DNA of 32,494 bases from Candidatus Saccharimonadota bacterium (GCA_027450065.1 DAIDKK010000010.1:1-32494), one strand, 5' to 3'. Positions 1 to 7,489 are shown, counted from the first letter of the stretch. A program made the numbers and translations. Notes: generated by a model from the letters alone, not told the origin.

Positions 1-274
1 GGTCGTAATCATCAAATTTAAGGTGAGTGTACCAAAGTATACGGAGTGGGCCGAGGAACTTATGCAGGCGATTGAATGGCCACCAGCCAAGATAGCCAGT
101 AATAACCTTACCGTCCAAACGCTGCCGCCATTCTTTTGTGGCAAAGGTTGCGTATATAGGCGCATCTGGGTAAAGTCGATGTAACTGCTCCACGACAAGT
201 TCTGCGCCTCCGCCATATAGCCAATCATGGACGATAGCTACCTTCAGTGTTGGGCGGTTTTGACGGCTACGCAC
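1..274 (-). CDS. glycosyltransferase family 4, N-terminal part (runs off the left edge)
   Basis: Only the first 91 codons are in the window. The translation begins V-R-S-R-Q-N-R-P-T-L-K and then shows KVAIVHDWLYGGGAE, the typical N-terminal strand and Gly-rich loop of GT-B fold, family 4 glycosyltransferases, followed by VVEQLHRLYPDAPIYATF. Such enzymes move a sugar from a nucleotide-sugar donor onto a lipid-linked acceptor at the inner face of the membrane. The start is taken as GTG at 274-272, because the AGGGG Shine-Dalgarno sequence that overlaps the TAG of the upstream gene lies 8 bases before it. The 10-base gap to that gene, a polyprenyl-phosphate sugar transferase, indicates one operon for exopolysaccharide or cell-wall glycan synthesis. 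Donor and acceptor cannot be told. Confidence 0.85.
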   Translation of the reverse strand, partial: MRSRQNRPTLKVAIVHDWLYGGGAELVVEQLHRLYPDAPIYATFATKEWRQRLDGKVITGYLGWWPFNRLHKFLGPLRILWYTHLKFDDYD

Positions 275-284
275 TGCAAGGCCC

Positions 285-1727
285 CTAGTTATAGCGTGCG
301 CCATGACGAAAGAGCCGTTCAAGCACGACTCGAGCAGTCTTAAGGATTATGATGATGTCGAGCCCAAAGCTCCAATTCTGAACATAGTACAAATCAAGTT
401 TGCGGCGTTCTTCAAAACTCATAGCGTGTCGGCCGGATACAACGGCGAGACCGGTCAAGCCCGATTTAACACTTAGGATAAGGTTCTTTTTGTCGTATTT
501 TTCCATTTCATACACGTCGAGAGCACGCGGGCCAACTAAACTTATCTCGCCGTGCACCACGTTCCATATTTGGGGTAATTCATCAAGACTAGTGGCTCTC
601 ATAAGTTTACCAAGCCGAGAGAAACGTGGGTCATCATCCAGTTGATCGCCATTGGCACGGTACTGTTTGGCGAGTTCTGGCCGTCCCATTTTGGCAAAGC
701 CAGCTTCGGGTGACATATTGTTGTAAGCCTGCTTGATAGTGCGAAATTTATAGACACCCACTTTTGCGCCAAATCGACTGTAGCGGGTTGCCTTATAAAA
801 TATTGGCCCCTTGTCTGACAGCTTGATGAGTACGACGCAGAGCAGCCAGAGTGGCAAACTGACAAGCAGCATAATGCCGCCTAGGGTGATGTCCGTTAGT
901 CGTTTTAGGATGCGCCCCCAGCCGAAGAGTGCCGTGTGGTGGACATGAATAATTGGTATGCTATTACGGAACAAATCAACGTCAATATTACCAACAAATA
1001 ATTCGCTGTTGCCTGGTACAAAACGGTAACTAATGTGGTTCTCTTGGGAGTACGTTAATATCTCTGTATTACGGCTATCATTTGCGTACAACTCAGTCTG
1101 AATTATGCCATGCAAATCCTCAGGCTTACTCGAGAGGAATTGTTCAAAGTTCGCGAAACTTGGAACGCTCTCTGGTAGCTTTTTACGATAGCCGATTACT
1201 CCGACCACCTCATACCCAGATAGCTTTGGATTGTTGAGTGACTCAACGAGTTCAAGGGTCATGGGAGTATTACCAACAATAATAACGCGGGTGAGCCCGT
1301 GACCATACATGTACAGCCGCGTACGAATCAATCGAGCAATGTTTCTAAAAAGGACAAGCAACACAAAGCCAAATAAGAAACCATAGATGGGCACCAATTT
1401 CGCTGGGAATATATGATGAAGGCTTAAGTAATCCCAAAATATCATAAATAGTAAGCCGACAAAGGAACCAAGGAAGAGGCGACCCGCTTCGGCAAAGCGG
1501 CGTTCGTAGATACTTGAGTTATATAAGCCGAGCAGGGCAAAGATAAGAATCCAAAACGGTAGTAAACTTGAGAATATCAATATGTACGTACTGGCATGCA
1601 TCGGATTGGCTACAGCGACAGGGCTAGCAGCTCGAATAGCAAAGGCAACGATAAAGCTTGCAAGCAATGCGAGCATATCACCCAGCACCAAAAAGAAATT
1701 ATAGGCAAGCGATGCATTGCTCTTCAT
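285..1727 (-). CDS. polyprenyl glycosylphosphotransferase (WbaP/EpsL-type sugar transferase)
   Basis: This 480-residue membrane enzyme should start a lipid-linked glycan by moving a sugar-1-phosphate from a UDP-sugar to undecaprenyl phosphate. Four N-terminal membrane segments (about 10-32, 48-68, 83-103, 112-134) precede a cytosolic Rossmann-like region starting at VIIVGNTP (about 148). A fifth hydrophobic helix (about 283-302) leads into the catalytic bacterial sugar transferase domain, with the conserved KFRT (327-330), SLDELPQIWNVV (380-391) and SLVGPRAL (396-403) motifs. Length and order match the two-domain family. ATG at 1727 is preferred over the in-frame GTG at 1733, since a TGCTACAAT extended -10 ends 9 bases before the ATG but only 3 before the GTG. 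The glycosyltransferase at 1-274 follows directly. The sugar specificity is unknown. Confidence 0.93.
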   Translation of the reverse strand: MKSNASLAYNFFLVLGDMLALLASFIVAFAIRAASPVAVANPMHASTYILIFSSLLPFWILIFALLGLYNSSIYERRFAEAGRLFLGSFVGLLFMIFWDYLSLHHIFPAKLVPIYGFLFGFVLLVLFRNIARLIRTRLYMYGHGLTRVIIVGNTPMTLELVESLNNPKLSGYEVVGVIGYRKKLPESVPSFANFEQFLSSKPEDLHGIIQTELYANDSRNTEILTYSQENHISYRFVPGNSELFVGNIDVDLFRNSIPIIHVHHTALFGWGRILKRLTDITLGGIMLLVSLPLWLLCVVLIKLSDKGPIFYKATRYSRFGAKVGVYKFRTIKQAYNNMSPEAGFAKMGRPELAKQYRANGDQLDDDPRFSRLGKLMRATSLDELPQIWNVVHGEISLVGPRALDVYEMEKYDKKNLILSVKSGLTGLAVVSGRHAMSFEERRKLDLYYVQNWSFGLDIIIILKTARVVLERLFRHGARYN

Positions 1728-1736
1728 GTACACTAA

Positions 1737-1745
1737 ATTGTAGCA
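1737..1745 (-). promoter_or_regulatory. extended -10 promoter of the sugar transferase operon
   Basis: On the minus strand the sequence reads TGCTACAAT, a good TGnTATAAT match, ending 9 bases before the ATG at 1727. No convincing -35 is visible. It sits in the 21-base gap to the divergent gene at 1749, whose own weaker candidate is TACACT at 1729-1734. Confidence 0.6.
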
Positions 1746-1748
1746 CCT

Positions 1749-3506
1749 ATGAGCAGCATACAGCGATTTTTGACAAGATTACCAGAGTATCTTATTGCTC
1801 TGGTAATCGCCACGGTACCATTCTATGCCTTTTTGACAGTCTGGGTGGCAAGTTTTGCTGGTCACTACACACTTGCTAGACTGTGGCCGGAGTATATGCT
1901 TGCCCCTCTCGCCTTATGGGCAATTATCGTACTGATTCGAGACCGTAAGGTCAGGAAAGCAGTGTTGATGACTCGCTTGTCCCGGCTCGTTATCGCTTAT
2001 CTCCTCTTGAATGTGTTGCTTGGTGTAGTTGCACTTTGGCATGGGACCGTTAATCTCAAGGCTTTCCTGTACGGGCTACTCCTGGATACGCGTCCGCTTA
2101 TTTGGTTTGGAGTGGTATGGGTGGCGGCGGCTGCTGGTAAGCTACCTTGGCTTCGAAAAAATTGGCAGCGAGTTGTATTGATCCCGCTTGCCGTTATTGT
2201 TGCGTTTGCGATCGTGCAGTTCCTCGTGCTGCCGAGTGACTTTCTGGCGCATTTTGGGTACAAAGCTGGTGTGACAATTGCACCAATCCAAACGATTAAC
2301 CAAGACACCACTACGATTCGTGCTCAGTCACTCTTGCGAGGCCCGAATCCCCTCGGCGCCTACCTGGTGGCGGGGCTTGGCATAGCGCTGTTTGCTGGCC
2401 TTCGATTTTGGCGTAAAGCGTTAATCATTGCGAGTACAGGTGCCGCGTTGCTTGTTACCTTTTCCCGCAGCGCGTGGCTTGGCTTATTGGGAGTTATGGC
2501 GGCTGCCATCGCCCTTCTCTGGCGCCGACGCTACTTGAAGCTCACCATTATTCTCACGGCAGTAGTTCTCGCTATCGGTATGGCAGGGATTTATGCGCTA
2601 CGCAATAATGGTGGACTGCAAAATGCCGTTCTCCACGTCAATGAACACCACTCCACGGCAAGTGTAACCTCAAATACGGGTCATCTTTTGGGCGCCAGTG
2701 GCGCAGTCCACGATATGTTGCAGCAGCCCTTTGGCAAAGGGCCTGGTACGGCTGGACCAGCTTCAATTTATGACCGAGTATCGCCAGCCCGGGATAGTGA
2801 GAGTTACTACCTCAATATTGGCCAGGAAATCGGCTGGCTTGGTCTCGGCGTGTTTATATGGGTGGTGCTTGAACTGGCCCGGACTCTGCGCCGCGGTCGC
2901 TCTTGTCTCAGCCGTGGCCTATTCGCAAGCTTCGTTGGCCTGGCGATTGTGAACATATTTTCCTATGCCTGGACAGATCCTAGCCTCACGTATGTGTGGT
3001 GGGGCCTCGCCGGTCTTGCGGTTGGTGGCATTGCAAAGCCCTCATCTGCTCCAAAAAAATATAACAGGACACTCGCCTATGTACGTGCCCGCTACGACCG
3101 GCAGCGTCCAAGCAAGCAAGGGGGAGTGCAGTTTATGTACTACAATCTCGGTGGCATCGTGTTTTTTGTGAGCGGCTATGCGCTATTTGCGCTGCTCTAT
3201 GGTTGGCTGCATTGGTATTGGCTACTCGCGAAAGGCCTTGCGGACATAATAGGCTGGACGTTGAATTACCTCATCCAGCATTACCTGGCTTTTGGCGAAT
3301 CAGCCCGTTTGCATGGTCACAAGAAGGTGCTCAAAAAATACGTGCCCTTTAGTGTGCTCAATATCGGGATTGATTACGCCATTGTGGGCGGATTACGACT
3401 GCTTGGTACGACACCATTTGTAGGCATTTGGATTGCCTCGCTCTTTTTCAGCGGCTGGAAATGGCTGTGGTACAAGCATTGGATCTTCAAAAAGCCTGTG
3501 GTATGA
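1749..3506 (+). CDS. O-antigen ligase/polymerase-like protein fused to a C-terminal GtrA-like domain
   Basis: A 585-residue polytopic membrane protein. Residues about 10-430 look like the O-antigen ligase/Wzy family: roughly ten hydrophobic helices, a central region with RGPNPLGAYLVAGLG and TFSRSAWLGLLGV (the RxxNPN-like and SRSA motifs common in bacterial WaaL/Wzy relatives), and a large outside loop. From about 461 to the end it has four further helices with NLGGIVFFVSGYALF, GWTLNYLIQHYLAF and WKWLWYKHWIF, the repeat pattern of GtrA proteins, small proteins linked to moving lipid-linked sugars or to teichoic/arabinogalactan decoration. The fusion suggests one protein that handles transport or presentation and ligation of glycan. 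It diverges from the sugar transferase gene and overlaps the next gene by ATGA. Domain naming is from motif reading, not a profile search. Confidence 0.82.
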   Translation: MSSIQRFLTRLPEYLIALVIATVPFYAFLTVWVASFAGHYTLARLWPEYMLAPLALWAIIVLIRDRKVRKAVLMTRLSRLVIAYLLLNVLLGVVALWHGTVNLKAFLYGLLLDTRPLIWFGVVWVAAAAGKLPWLRKNWQRVVLIPLAVIVAFAIVQFLVLPSDFLAHFGYKAGVTIAPIQTINQDTTTIRAQSLLRGPNPLGAYLVAGLGIALFAGLRFWRKALIIASTGAALLVTFSRSAWLGLLGVMAAAIALLWRRRYLKLTIILTAVVLAIGMAGIYALRNNGGLQNAVLHVNEHHSTASVTSNTGHLLGASGAVHDMLQQPFGKGPGTAGPASIYDRVSPARDSESYYLNIGQEIGWLGLGVFIWVVLELARTLRRGRSCLSRGLFASFVGLAIVNIFSYAWTDPSLTYVWWGLAGLAVGGIAKPSSAPKKYNRTLAYVRARYDRQRPSKQGGVQFMYYNLGGIVFFVSGYALFALLYGWLHWYWLLAKGLADIIGWTLNYLIQHYLAFGESARLHGHKKVLKKYVPFSVLNIGIDYAIVGGLRLLGTTPFVGIWIASLFFSGWKWLWYKHWIFKKPVV

Positions 3507-4087
3507 AACTTATCCTTATCGAAGGGGCCAATGGCACCGGTAAAACGGTTCTCGCCCAGCAACTACTGGCAGATTTGCACTGCCGAGGGTTCATAAAAGA
3601 TGCGTATAAGGAGCGGCGTTACGACGAACTGGGCAGCAGGCCCACTTTACATCAGTGGCGTGCAATAGAGAAGGATAGTTGGCAGGAACTGTATAAGATG
3701 ATTAAGGCTATGCGCAATACAGATACACTTCTCATTATTGAGGGTGATTTCAGACGCAAACAGTACCAAAAAATTACTCAGCTTATGCAGGGTAACCCCA
3801 TCGCTATTGAGGTATTTTGCTTTGCGCGTGGCTTGCTACCTTTTTGGCGTTTTGTGCAACGAAATAGAACAGGCGAGCGCCATAGAGGACATCTTGATTA
3901 CCTAGGATATGGGGCAGTCTTTGCTGGAACGATTTTGACGCAGCTCGGCTGGCATCTATTTGGTCCGTTTGGCGCACCAGAGAATCTCATAGAATTCGAT
4001 ACGACGATGTTTTCGTCGATACACTACCGCAAACTTAAGCAGTATATTACACAACGCCTAGACAGGTGTGGCATAATGGGAGCATGA
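3503..4087 (+). CDS. P-loop nucleotide kinase-like protein
   Basis: 194 residues starting MKLILIEGANGTGKT, with a Walker A motif at residues 8-15 (GANGTGKT) right at the N terminus, as in thymidylate kinase and related small-molecule kinases. A hydrophobic strand LLIIEGDF (about 74-81) could be the Walker B equivalent. The second half carries basic residues (RNRTGERHRGH) that might form a lid. No close family could be named. The start is the ATG inside the ATGA overlap with the upstream stop, giving tight coupling. A longer in-frame start at 3428 would only re-read the end of the ligase gene in another frame. The substrate is unknown; position after a glycan ligase hints at, but does not prove, a role in envelope metabolism. 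Confidence 0.75.
   Translation: MKLILIEGANGTGKTVLAQQLLADLHCRGFIKDAYKERRYDELGSRPTLHQWRAIEKDSWQELYKMIKAMRNTDTLLIIEGDFRRKQYQKITQLMQGNPIAIEVFCFARGLLPFWRFVQRNRTGERHRGHLDYLGYGAVFAGTILTQLGWHLFGPFGAPENLIEFDTTMFSSIHYRKLKQYITQRLDRCGIMGA
4069..4077 (+). promoter_or_regulatory. extended -10 inside the kinase gene, for the LexA-like gene
   Basis: TGGCATAAT ends 6 bases before the ATG at 4084, so transcription would begin at or next to the start codon. It lies within the last codons of the upstream gene. The bases between (GGGAGC) could also act as a Shine-Dalgarno for operon read-through. Confidence 0.55.
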
Positions 4088-4566
4088 ACGAAAAGCAAAC
4101 AGCCACCGTGGAGCCACAGCCCGTCCGACCTACGAAAAAACAAAAGGAACTCCTGGAGTTTATCGAACATTTTATACAAGAGCATGGCTATAGTCCGAGC
4201 TATCGAGAAATCATGAATGGTTTGCAGTACACCTCTGTTGCCACTGTCGCTCTGCATGTGAGTAATCTTATTGCGCGTGGGCATCTCATAAAGCGAGATC
4301 GTAGTGCTCGCTCCCTAGAAGTCGTACATCCAACGGCCATAACAGCTCAGTTGCCAACAAATGAAGTAAAAGAAACAGATGAAAAGTGGCTAGTGGGCAA
4401 GGTTGAAAAGCTCTTTCTAGATGCTGAGGCGGGTGCGTTGCCAGAACCACATCAAGTCGAGGATATTACCACGGTACTGGGGGCGATGCGCATCTTGGGG
4501 CTTGAAGCGGCCGTACAAAGCTTTGGCGCAAGGTTACAGAAACTGGCGCAGGCTGAGAAAACATAA
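4084..4566 (+). CDS. LexA-type winged-helix DNA-binding protein without peptidase domain
   Basis: 160 residues. Residues 17-80 match the LexA N-terminal winged helix: KKQKELLEFIEHF, GYSPSYREI, then SVATVALHVSNLIARGHLIK, where LexA normally has a recognition helix and wing. The rest (about 85-160) is a short acidic helical tail and does not show the S24 self-cleavage domain: no Ser/Lys dyad region and about 40 residues shorter than E. coli LexA. An Ala-Gly pair near 113 is probably chance. The protein could repress or activate a target without RecA-driven cleavage, so it should not be called an SOS repressor. The start is ATG in the ATGA overlap, with its own -10 at 4069-4077. The target operator is not identified. 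Confidence 0.83.
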   Translation: MNEKQTATVEPQPVRPTKKQKELLEFIEHFIQEHGYSPSYREIMNGLQYTSVATVALHVSNLIARGHLIKRDRSARSLEVVHPTAITAQLPTNEVKETDEKWLVGKVEKLFLDAEAGALPEPHQVEDITTVLGAMRILGLEAAVQSFGARLQKLAQAEKT

Positions 4567-4597
4567 AAGCGTTAGTAGGGCAAGCAAGGGTTGGGCA

Positions 4598-5275
4598 ATG
4601 TATCACGTTGATAGAAGAGTACACAAACATCAGAAGCTTCGTAAAAGAGCAGGCTGGTTGCTGGGAGCTGCCGTCGTGGTGCTCGGTGTATATGGTTTAT
4701 TACATCTGCGTGTTACCCCTCCTCAAGATGTCTATAATTCGCCGCCGTCCAGCAAGGCCTACCAGCCAGGCAGTGTCTCCAATGTTACTATTACGAAGCC
4801 AGAGCTAACCCTGGAGCTACCAAGCGGATGGACTGAAGAAGTAGTTCCGTCATCTCCAACTGCCCCCAAGTACTCTATGCGAAGCCTTTCGTCCGATGCG
4901 CAACAGCTCCAAATTTACATTGATAATCCACCTCAAAGATTCGGTCTCAATAAAGCTATCGCCGTGTCTGGATCGGGTGATGGTATCGTGCACACATCAG
5001 TATCAGATAACTGCACTACATACACTGACATTAGTAAACGAGATCCTTCCACTGGCTTTGCGACCGCAAAATGGCAAGGCATAGATTTTTATTGTGATGT
5101 TGCAAATTCTGCTCGAGCGGTTGTTGGGACGGTATCGAAAGATGGCTTTAATTACTTCACTGCCACAGGACCTACATTCGGTATACATAAAGTATTTATC
5201 ACCTATATAGACAATGGTTCTTCACCGGACTACTCAGTTTTGTACGGTATTCTAGATAGTGTCAAATTTAGGTAA
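4598..5275 (+). CDS. membrane-anchored extracytoplasmic protein, unknown
   Basis: 225 residues when read from the ATG at 4598, which follows an AAGGG at a suitable distance. Longer in-frame starts would lie inside the LexA-like gene. A basic N terminus (RRVHKHQKLRKRAG) precedes one hydrophobic segment at about 19-37. The remainder is Ser/Thr/Pro-rich and then globular (about 65-225), with two Cys residues (about 146 and 173) that could form a disulfide. This is an N-in, C-out anchored protein. I do not recognise a family. The end of the gene is followed directly by the cobalamin riboswitch promoter. Confidence 0.72.
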   Translation: MYHVDRRVHKHQKLRKRAGWLLGAAVVVLGVYGLLHLRVTPPQDVYNSPPSSKAYQPGSVSNVTITKPELTLELPSGWTEEVVPSSPTAPKYSMRSLSSDAQQLQIYIDNPPQRFGLNKAIAVSGSGDGIVHTSVSDNCTTYTDISKRDPSTGFATAKWQGIDFYCDVANSARAVVGTVSKDGFNYFTATGPTFGIHKVFITYIDNGSSPDYSVLYGILDSVKFR

Positions 5276-5305
5276 AAATTACTATAGCTAGTGTTTCGAT
5301 TCGCA

Positions 5306-5314
5306 TGCTACACT
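5306..5314 (+). promoter_or_regulatory. extended -10 promoter of the cobalamin riboswitch operon
   Basis: TGCTACACT fits TGnTATAAT. Transcription would start near 5321, just ahead of the riboswitch aptamer. No good -35 is visible at the 16-18 base distance. Confidence 0.6.
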
Positions 5315-5320
5315 CTACCT

Positions 5321-5462
5321 GTATTAACAATTCATATTGTCTACGCGTGGAAGTTCGGTGAGAGTCCGACACTGTGCCGCAACTGTAGTCCTGTGATATT
5401 CTCACCGGCGAGTCAGATCTTCGCATACCCAATTCAGTAACCCCAGCAGGTGCAGTCAGGCA
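5321..5462 (+). promoter_or_regulatory. cobalamin (vitamin B12) riboswitch
   Basis: The conserved B12 aptamer core is readable: GGAAG, then CGGTGAGAGTCCGACACTG (P3-P4 region), GCCGCAACTGTAG (the L5 signature, consensus CGCAACTGT), and a B12-box-like GGCGAGTCAGATC followed by CTTCGCAT. Spacing and order match the family; the 5' P1/P2 part is less clear, so the outer limits are approximate. The element lies between an extended -10 and an intrinsic terminator at 5464-5495, so it should act by ligand-dependent transcription termination. Under high cobalamin the operon 5522-6477 would be off. A possible antiterminator pairs AGGTG at 5448-5452 with CACCT at 5468-5472. Confidence 0.9.
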
Positions 5463-5463
5463 T

Positions 5464-5495
5464 ACGTCACCTCAGGGTGGCGTTATTTATTTTTT
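5464..5495 (+). terminator. riboswitch-controlled intrinsic terminator
   Basis: ACGTCACC (5464-5471) pairs with GGTGGCGT (5476-5483), one G-T wobble, around a TCAG loop, followed by TATTTATTTTTT. It ends 26 bases before the ATG of the first operon gene, where expression platforms of B12 riboswitches are found. Confidence 0.85.
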
Positions 5496-5521
5496 AAGGT
5501 GCCGCTTAGAAAGAAGTAAGC

Positions 5522-5932
5522 ATGAAGAAAAAACTAGGGGCTATACTCCTGACAATCCTTGTACTAGGTGCGGGTGTTGGAGGGTATGTGGCGGTATTCG
5601 TGAAAAATCACGATACAACAAAGTCAACTGCATCAGTTACTCAAACACAAACAGCGGGTACGATAAGCATTAGTGCGGACAGAAAGCAGGTTACATATAC
5701 AGGAGAAGTAGGCCGCACGGCTCTCCAGAACCTCCAAGTGCTCACCAATGTTGGCGTGACAGACACGAGCTATGGTAAGATGGTGGTCTCAATCAACGGT
5801 GTGTCGGCCGTAAATGGGAAGACGTACTGGGCATTTTACGTGAATGGTGCCTATGCAAACGAAGGAGCCGGTACCTACAAGACAAAAGCCGGCGATAAAC
5901 TTATGTGGAAACTGGAGGACGTTACACAATGA
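5522..5932 (+). CDS. membrane-anchored DUF4430 (transcobalamin-like) protein
   Basis: 136 residues. An N-terminal Lys-rich stretch and one hydrophobic segment (about 5-28, without a lipobox Cys) anchor it to the membrane. The outside part (about 48-136) shows the DUF4430 pattern: ALQNLQVLTN, then GKMVVSINGV, then YWAFYVNGAYANEGAGTYKTKAGDKLMWKLE. That family resembles the C-terminal beta domain of transcobalamin and intrinsic factor. Combined with the upstream B12 riboswitch and the overlapping membrane protein, it is probably a surface cobalamin-binding protein. Binding of cobalamin is inferred, not shown. A GAAAGAAG sequence about 6 bases before the ATG serves as a weak ribosome site. Confidence 0.83.
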   Translation: MKKKLGAILLTILVLGAGVGGYVAVFVKNHDTTKSTASVTQTQTAGTISISADRKQVTYTGEVGRTALQNLQVLTNVGVTDTSYGKMVVSINGVSAVNGKTYWAFYVNGAYANEGAGTYKTKAGDKLMWKLEDVTQ

Positions 5933-6477
5933 AAATTTCAAGATTTGATCACACAACGCCACTATTACTGAAAGTCGGCATCGCTTGTGCGCTCATTGCG
6001 TTTGTGTTTGTCGCTCGTATTACGCCACATCCTGCTAACTTCGCGCCAGTGGCGGCCGTTGCGCTCTTTGCCGGTGCTCTTTTACCACGTCGCTGGGCGC
6101 CCGTAGTGCCAATCACTGCTATGATTTTGAGCGATCTAGTTATTGGGCTGCACCCGCTTATTTTTTATACGTGGGGTAGCTTTGCGGTAATCGCACTTGC
6201 CAGTAGTAAATGGCTGACGAACGCAACGGTTATTCGGGTTGGATTGAGTAGTATGGGCGCATCGGTATTTTTCTACCTCGTGACAAACTTCGGTGTATGG
6301 GCCGAGGGAACAATGTACACTATGAACGTTAATGGGCTCGTGCATTGCTATGTGAATGCACTGCCATTTTTCCGCGGAACACTGACCGGCGATTTGTTTT
6401 ATAGCGGTGTACTATTTGGTGCCTATGCCTTTGTGTCGCACCTCGTTCGCGAGAATAAAGCCTCTGCAATCGTATAG
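5929..6477 (+). CDS. DUF6580/ECF S-component-like membrane protein, probable cobalamin uptake
   Basis: 182 residues with five or six hydrophobic helices. The motifs RITPHPANFAPVAAVALFAG (about 30-49), MILSDLVIGLHP (about 66-77), FFYLVTNFGVW (about 117-127) and FFRGTLTGDLFYSGVLFGAY (about 150-169) are what I recall for the DUF6580 family, which resembles vitamin-binding S components of energy-coupling-factor transporters. The start is the ATG in an ATGA overlap with the DUF4430 gene, preceded by GGAGG at 5914-5918; an upstream in-frame ATG at 5905 lies deep in the previous gene. Under B12 riboswitch control it is most simply a cobalamin importer subunit. No EcfA or EcfT gene is in the window, so the energising module would be shared or absent. 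Confidence 0.82.
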   Translation: MKISRFDHTTPLLLKVGIACALIAFVFVARITPHPANFAPVAAVALFAGALLPRRWAPVVPITAMILSDLVIGLHPLIFYTWGSFAVIALASSKWLTNATVIRVGLSSMGASVFFYLVTNFGVWAEGTMYTMNVNGLVHCYVNALPFFRGTLTGDLFYSGVLFGAYAFVSHLVRENKASAIV

Positions 6478-6483
6478 CCATAG

Positions 6484-6517
6484 TATAATTGAGGCTCTCA
6501 GCGAGCCACGGTACAAT
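6484..6517 (+). promoter_or_regulatory. two -10 elements upstream of the small ORF and nadD
   Basis: TATAAT at 6484-6489 and TACAAT at 6512-6517. The second ends 6 bases before the ATG at 6524, the same spacing seen for many other genes here. Neither has a clear -35. Confidence 0.5.
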
Positions 6518-6523
6518 AGAACG

Positions 6524-6694
6524 ATGGCAGACAATTTTGATTCCTACAAAGAAATGGTGCGAAGAAAAGCCCCAGAGATTTTCTGCGAGGTGCGCAATTG
6601 CATTCTGCTCGCGCCGGTACGCGGATATTTTGTGTATCCATCGTGTCATGCTAGTACGAAATGTTGCGAAGGGATGCCTCTTGAAAGCAAGTAG
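6524..6694 (+). CDS. small 56-residue protein overlapping the nadD start, uncertain
   Basis: An ORF of 56 codons begins MADNFDSYKEMVRRKAPEIF and contains four Cys residues (positions 21, 40, 46, 47). It starts exactly 6 bases after a TACAAT -10, the arrangement of the leaderless genes in this window, and it overlaps the likely TTG start of nadD by 14 bases, which would allow coupled translation. No family is recognised and the codon evidence is too short to judge. It may instead be the leader of nadD. Confidence 0.4.
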   Translation: MADNFDSYKEMVRRKAPEIFCEVRNCILLAPVRGYFVYPSCHASTKCCEGMPLESK

Positions 6695-7313
6695 GAAGAC
6701 TAAAAACGGAATCTCAAAGCGTCCCGCGACTGCATCACGCATCGGTATCTACAGTGGTACATTTGACCCAGTACACGCAGGACACATTGCTTTTGCCCTG
6801 CAAGCGGCAACGGCAGCTAGACTTGACCGAGTACTTCTCATGCCAGAGCGTACCCCTCGCTATAAGCCAGAGGTTACACACTACGCACATCGCGTAGCTA
6901 TGATACGACGCGCCACGAGACCGCACCAACAACTAGCAGTCCTCGAATCTGAAGACAGAGTATTCTCGACCACACACACTCTCCCGCATCTCCAGAAGCA
7001 ATTTCCTGGCGCGACGCTCGTGTATGTCTGCGGCTCTGATGTCTTACTGCACATGTCGTCTTGGCCGCACATTTCTCAGTTGCTCGAAACGGTTGAGCTG
7101 TGCGTGGGAGTGCGGAGTGATGATACGGCTGCAAGCATTGAGCGAACGATCAATCAGCTTCCGGTAGCCCCACATGGTGTCGTTGTCCTTGATAGCTACT
7201 TTGCCGATGCCAGCTCAAGTAAAATACGGCAAGCGATACGTGAGCAAACGTTTGCGCAGGGCTTACTACGGAGTGTGGTGGCCTACGCGAAGCAAGCGTG
7301 GCTGTACCTGTGA
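6681..7313 (+). CDS. nadD: nicotinate-nucleotide adenylyltransferase
   Basis: About 210 residues. The protein shows GIYSGTFDPVHAGHIAFA with the nucleotidyltransferase (H/T)xGH-type GTFDPVHAGH motif, LMPERTPRYKP, a central YVCGSDVLLHMSSW and a C-terminal SSSKIRQAI that matches the SST-IR nucleotide-binding motif. NadD joins nicotinate mononucleotide and ATP to make deamido-NAD in the cytoplasm. The start is uncertain: TTG at 6681 has GAAGGGA 6 bases upstream and gives a 28-residue basic lead-in; ATG at 6648 is the alternative and adds 11 residues. The longer reading frame to 6489 is unlikely. A Saccharibacterium that salvages nicotinate from its host would need this step. The usual neighbour yqeK or rsfS is absent. 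Confidence 0.86.
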   Translation: MKASRKTKNGISKRPATASRIGIYSGTFDPVHAGHIAFALQAATAARLDRVLLMPERTPRYKPEVTHYAHRVAMIRRATRPHQQLAVLESEDRVFSTTHTLPHLQKQFPGATLVYVCGSDVLLHMSSWPHISQLLETVELCVGVRSDDTAASIERTINQLPVAPHGVVVLDSYFADASSSKIRQAIREQTFAQGLLRSVVAYAKQAWLYL

Positions 7314-7342
7314 GAATTCATGCAGAACGCTACTGATTGCTA

Positions 7343-7372
7343 TTGACTGAAGCATAGGCACGTTGGTATATT
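7343..7372 (+). promoter_or_regulatory. near-consensus promoter of a short orphan transcript
   Basis: TTGACT (7343-7348), 18 bases, then TATATT (7367-7372) with TG one base upstream of the -10. This is one of the best sigma70-type promoters in the window. The predicted RNA would run from about 7379 to the terminator at 7639-7668, about 290 bases. Confidence 0.7.
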
Positions 7373-7489
7373 GTAATTACTTCATTTGCGCAAAATATAA
7401 GGTGCAAGTAGAGACAAAAATTTACATAAAATCAAAAGATACCTGTTTGCTGTAGAAGCGAGGCTACATCGGGCAGCGTAGGAGGATGT

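Noticed and set aside
4421-4597. Longer start for the anchored protein ending at 5275
   Set aside because: This part overlaps the LexA-like gene in another frame and encodes an unlikely Arg/Trp-rich stretch; ATG 4598 has a ribosome site and leads directly into the membrane anchor.
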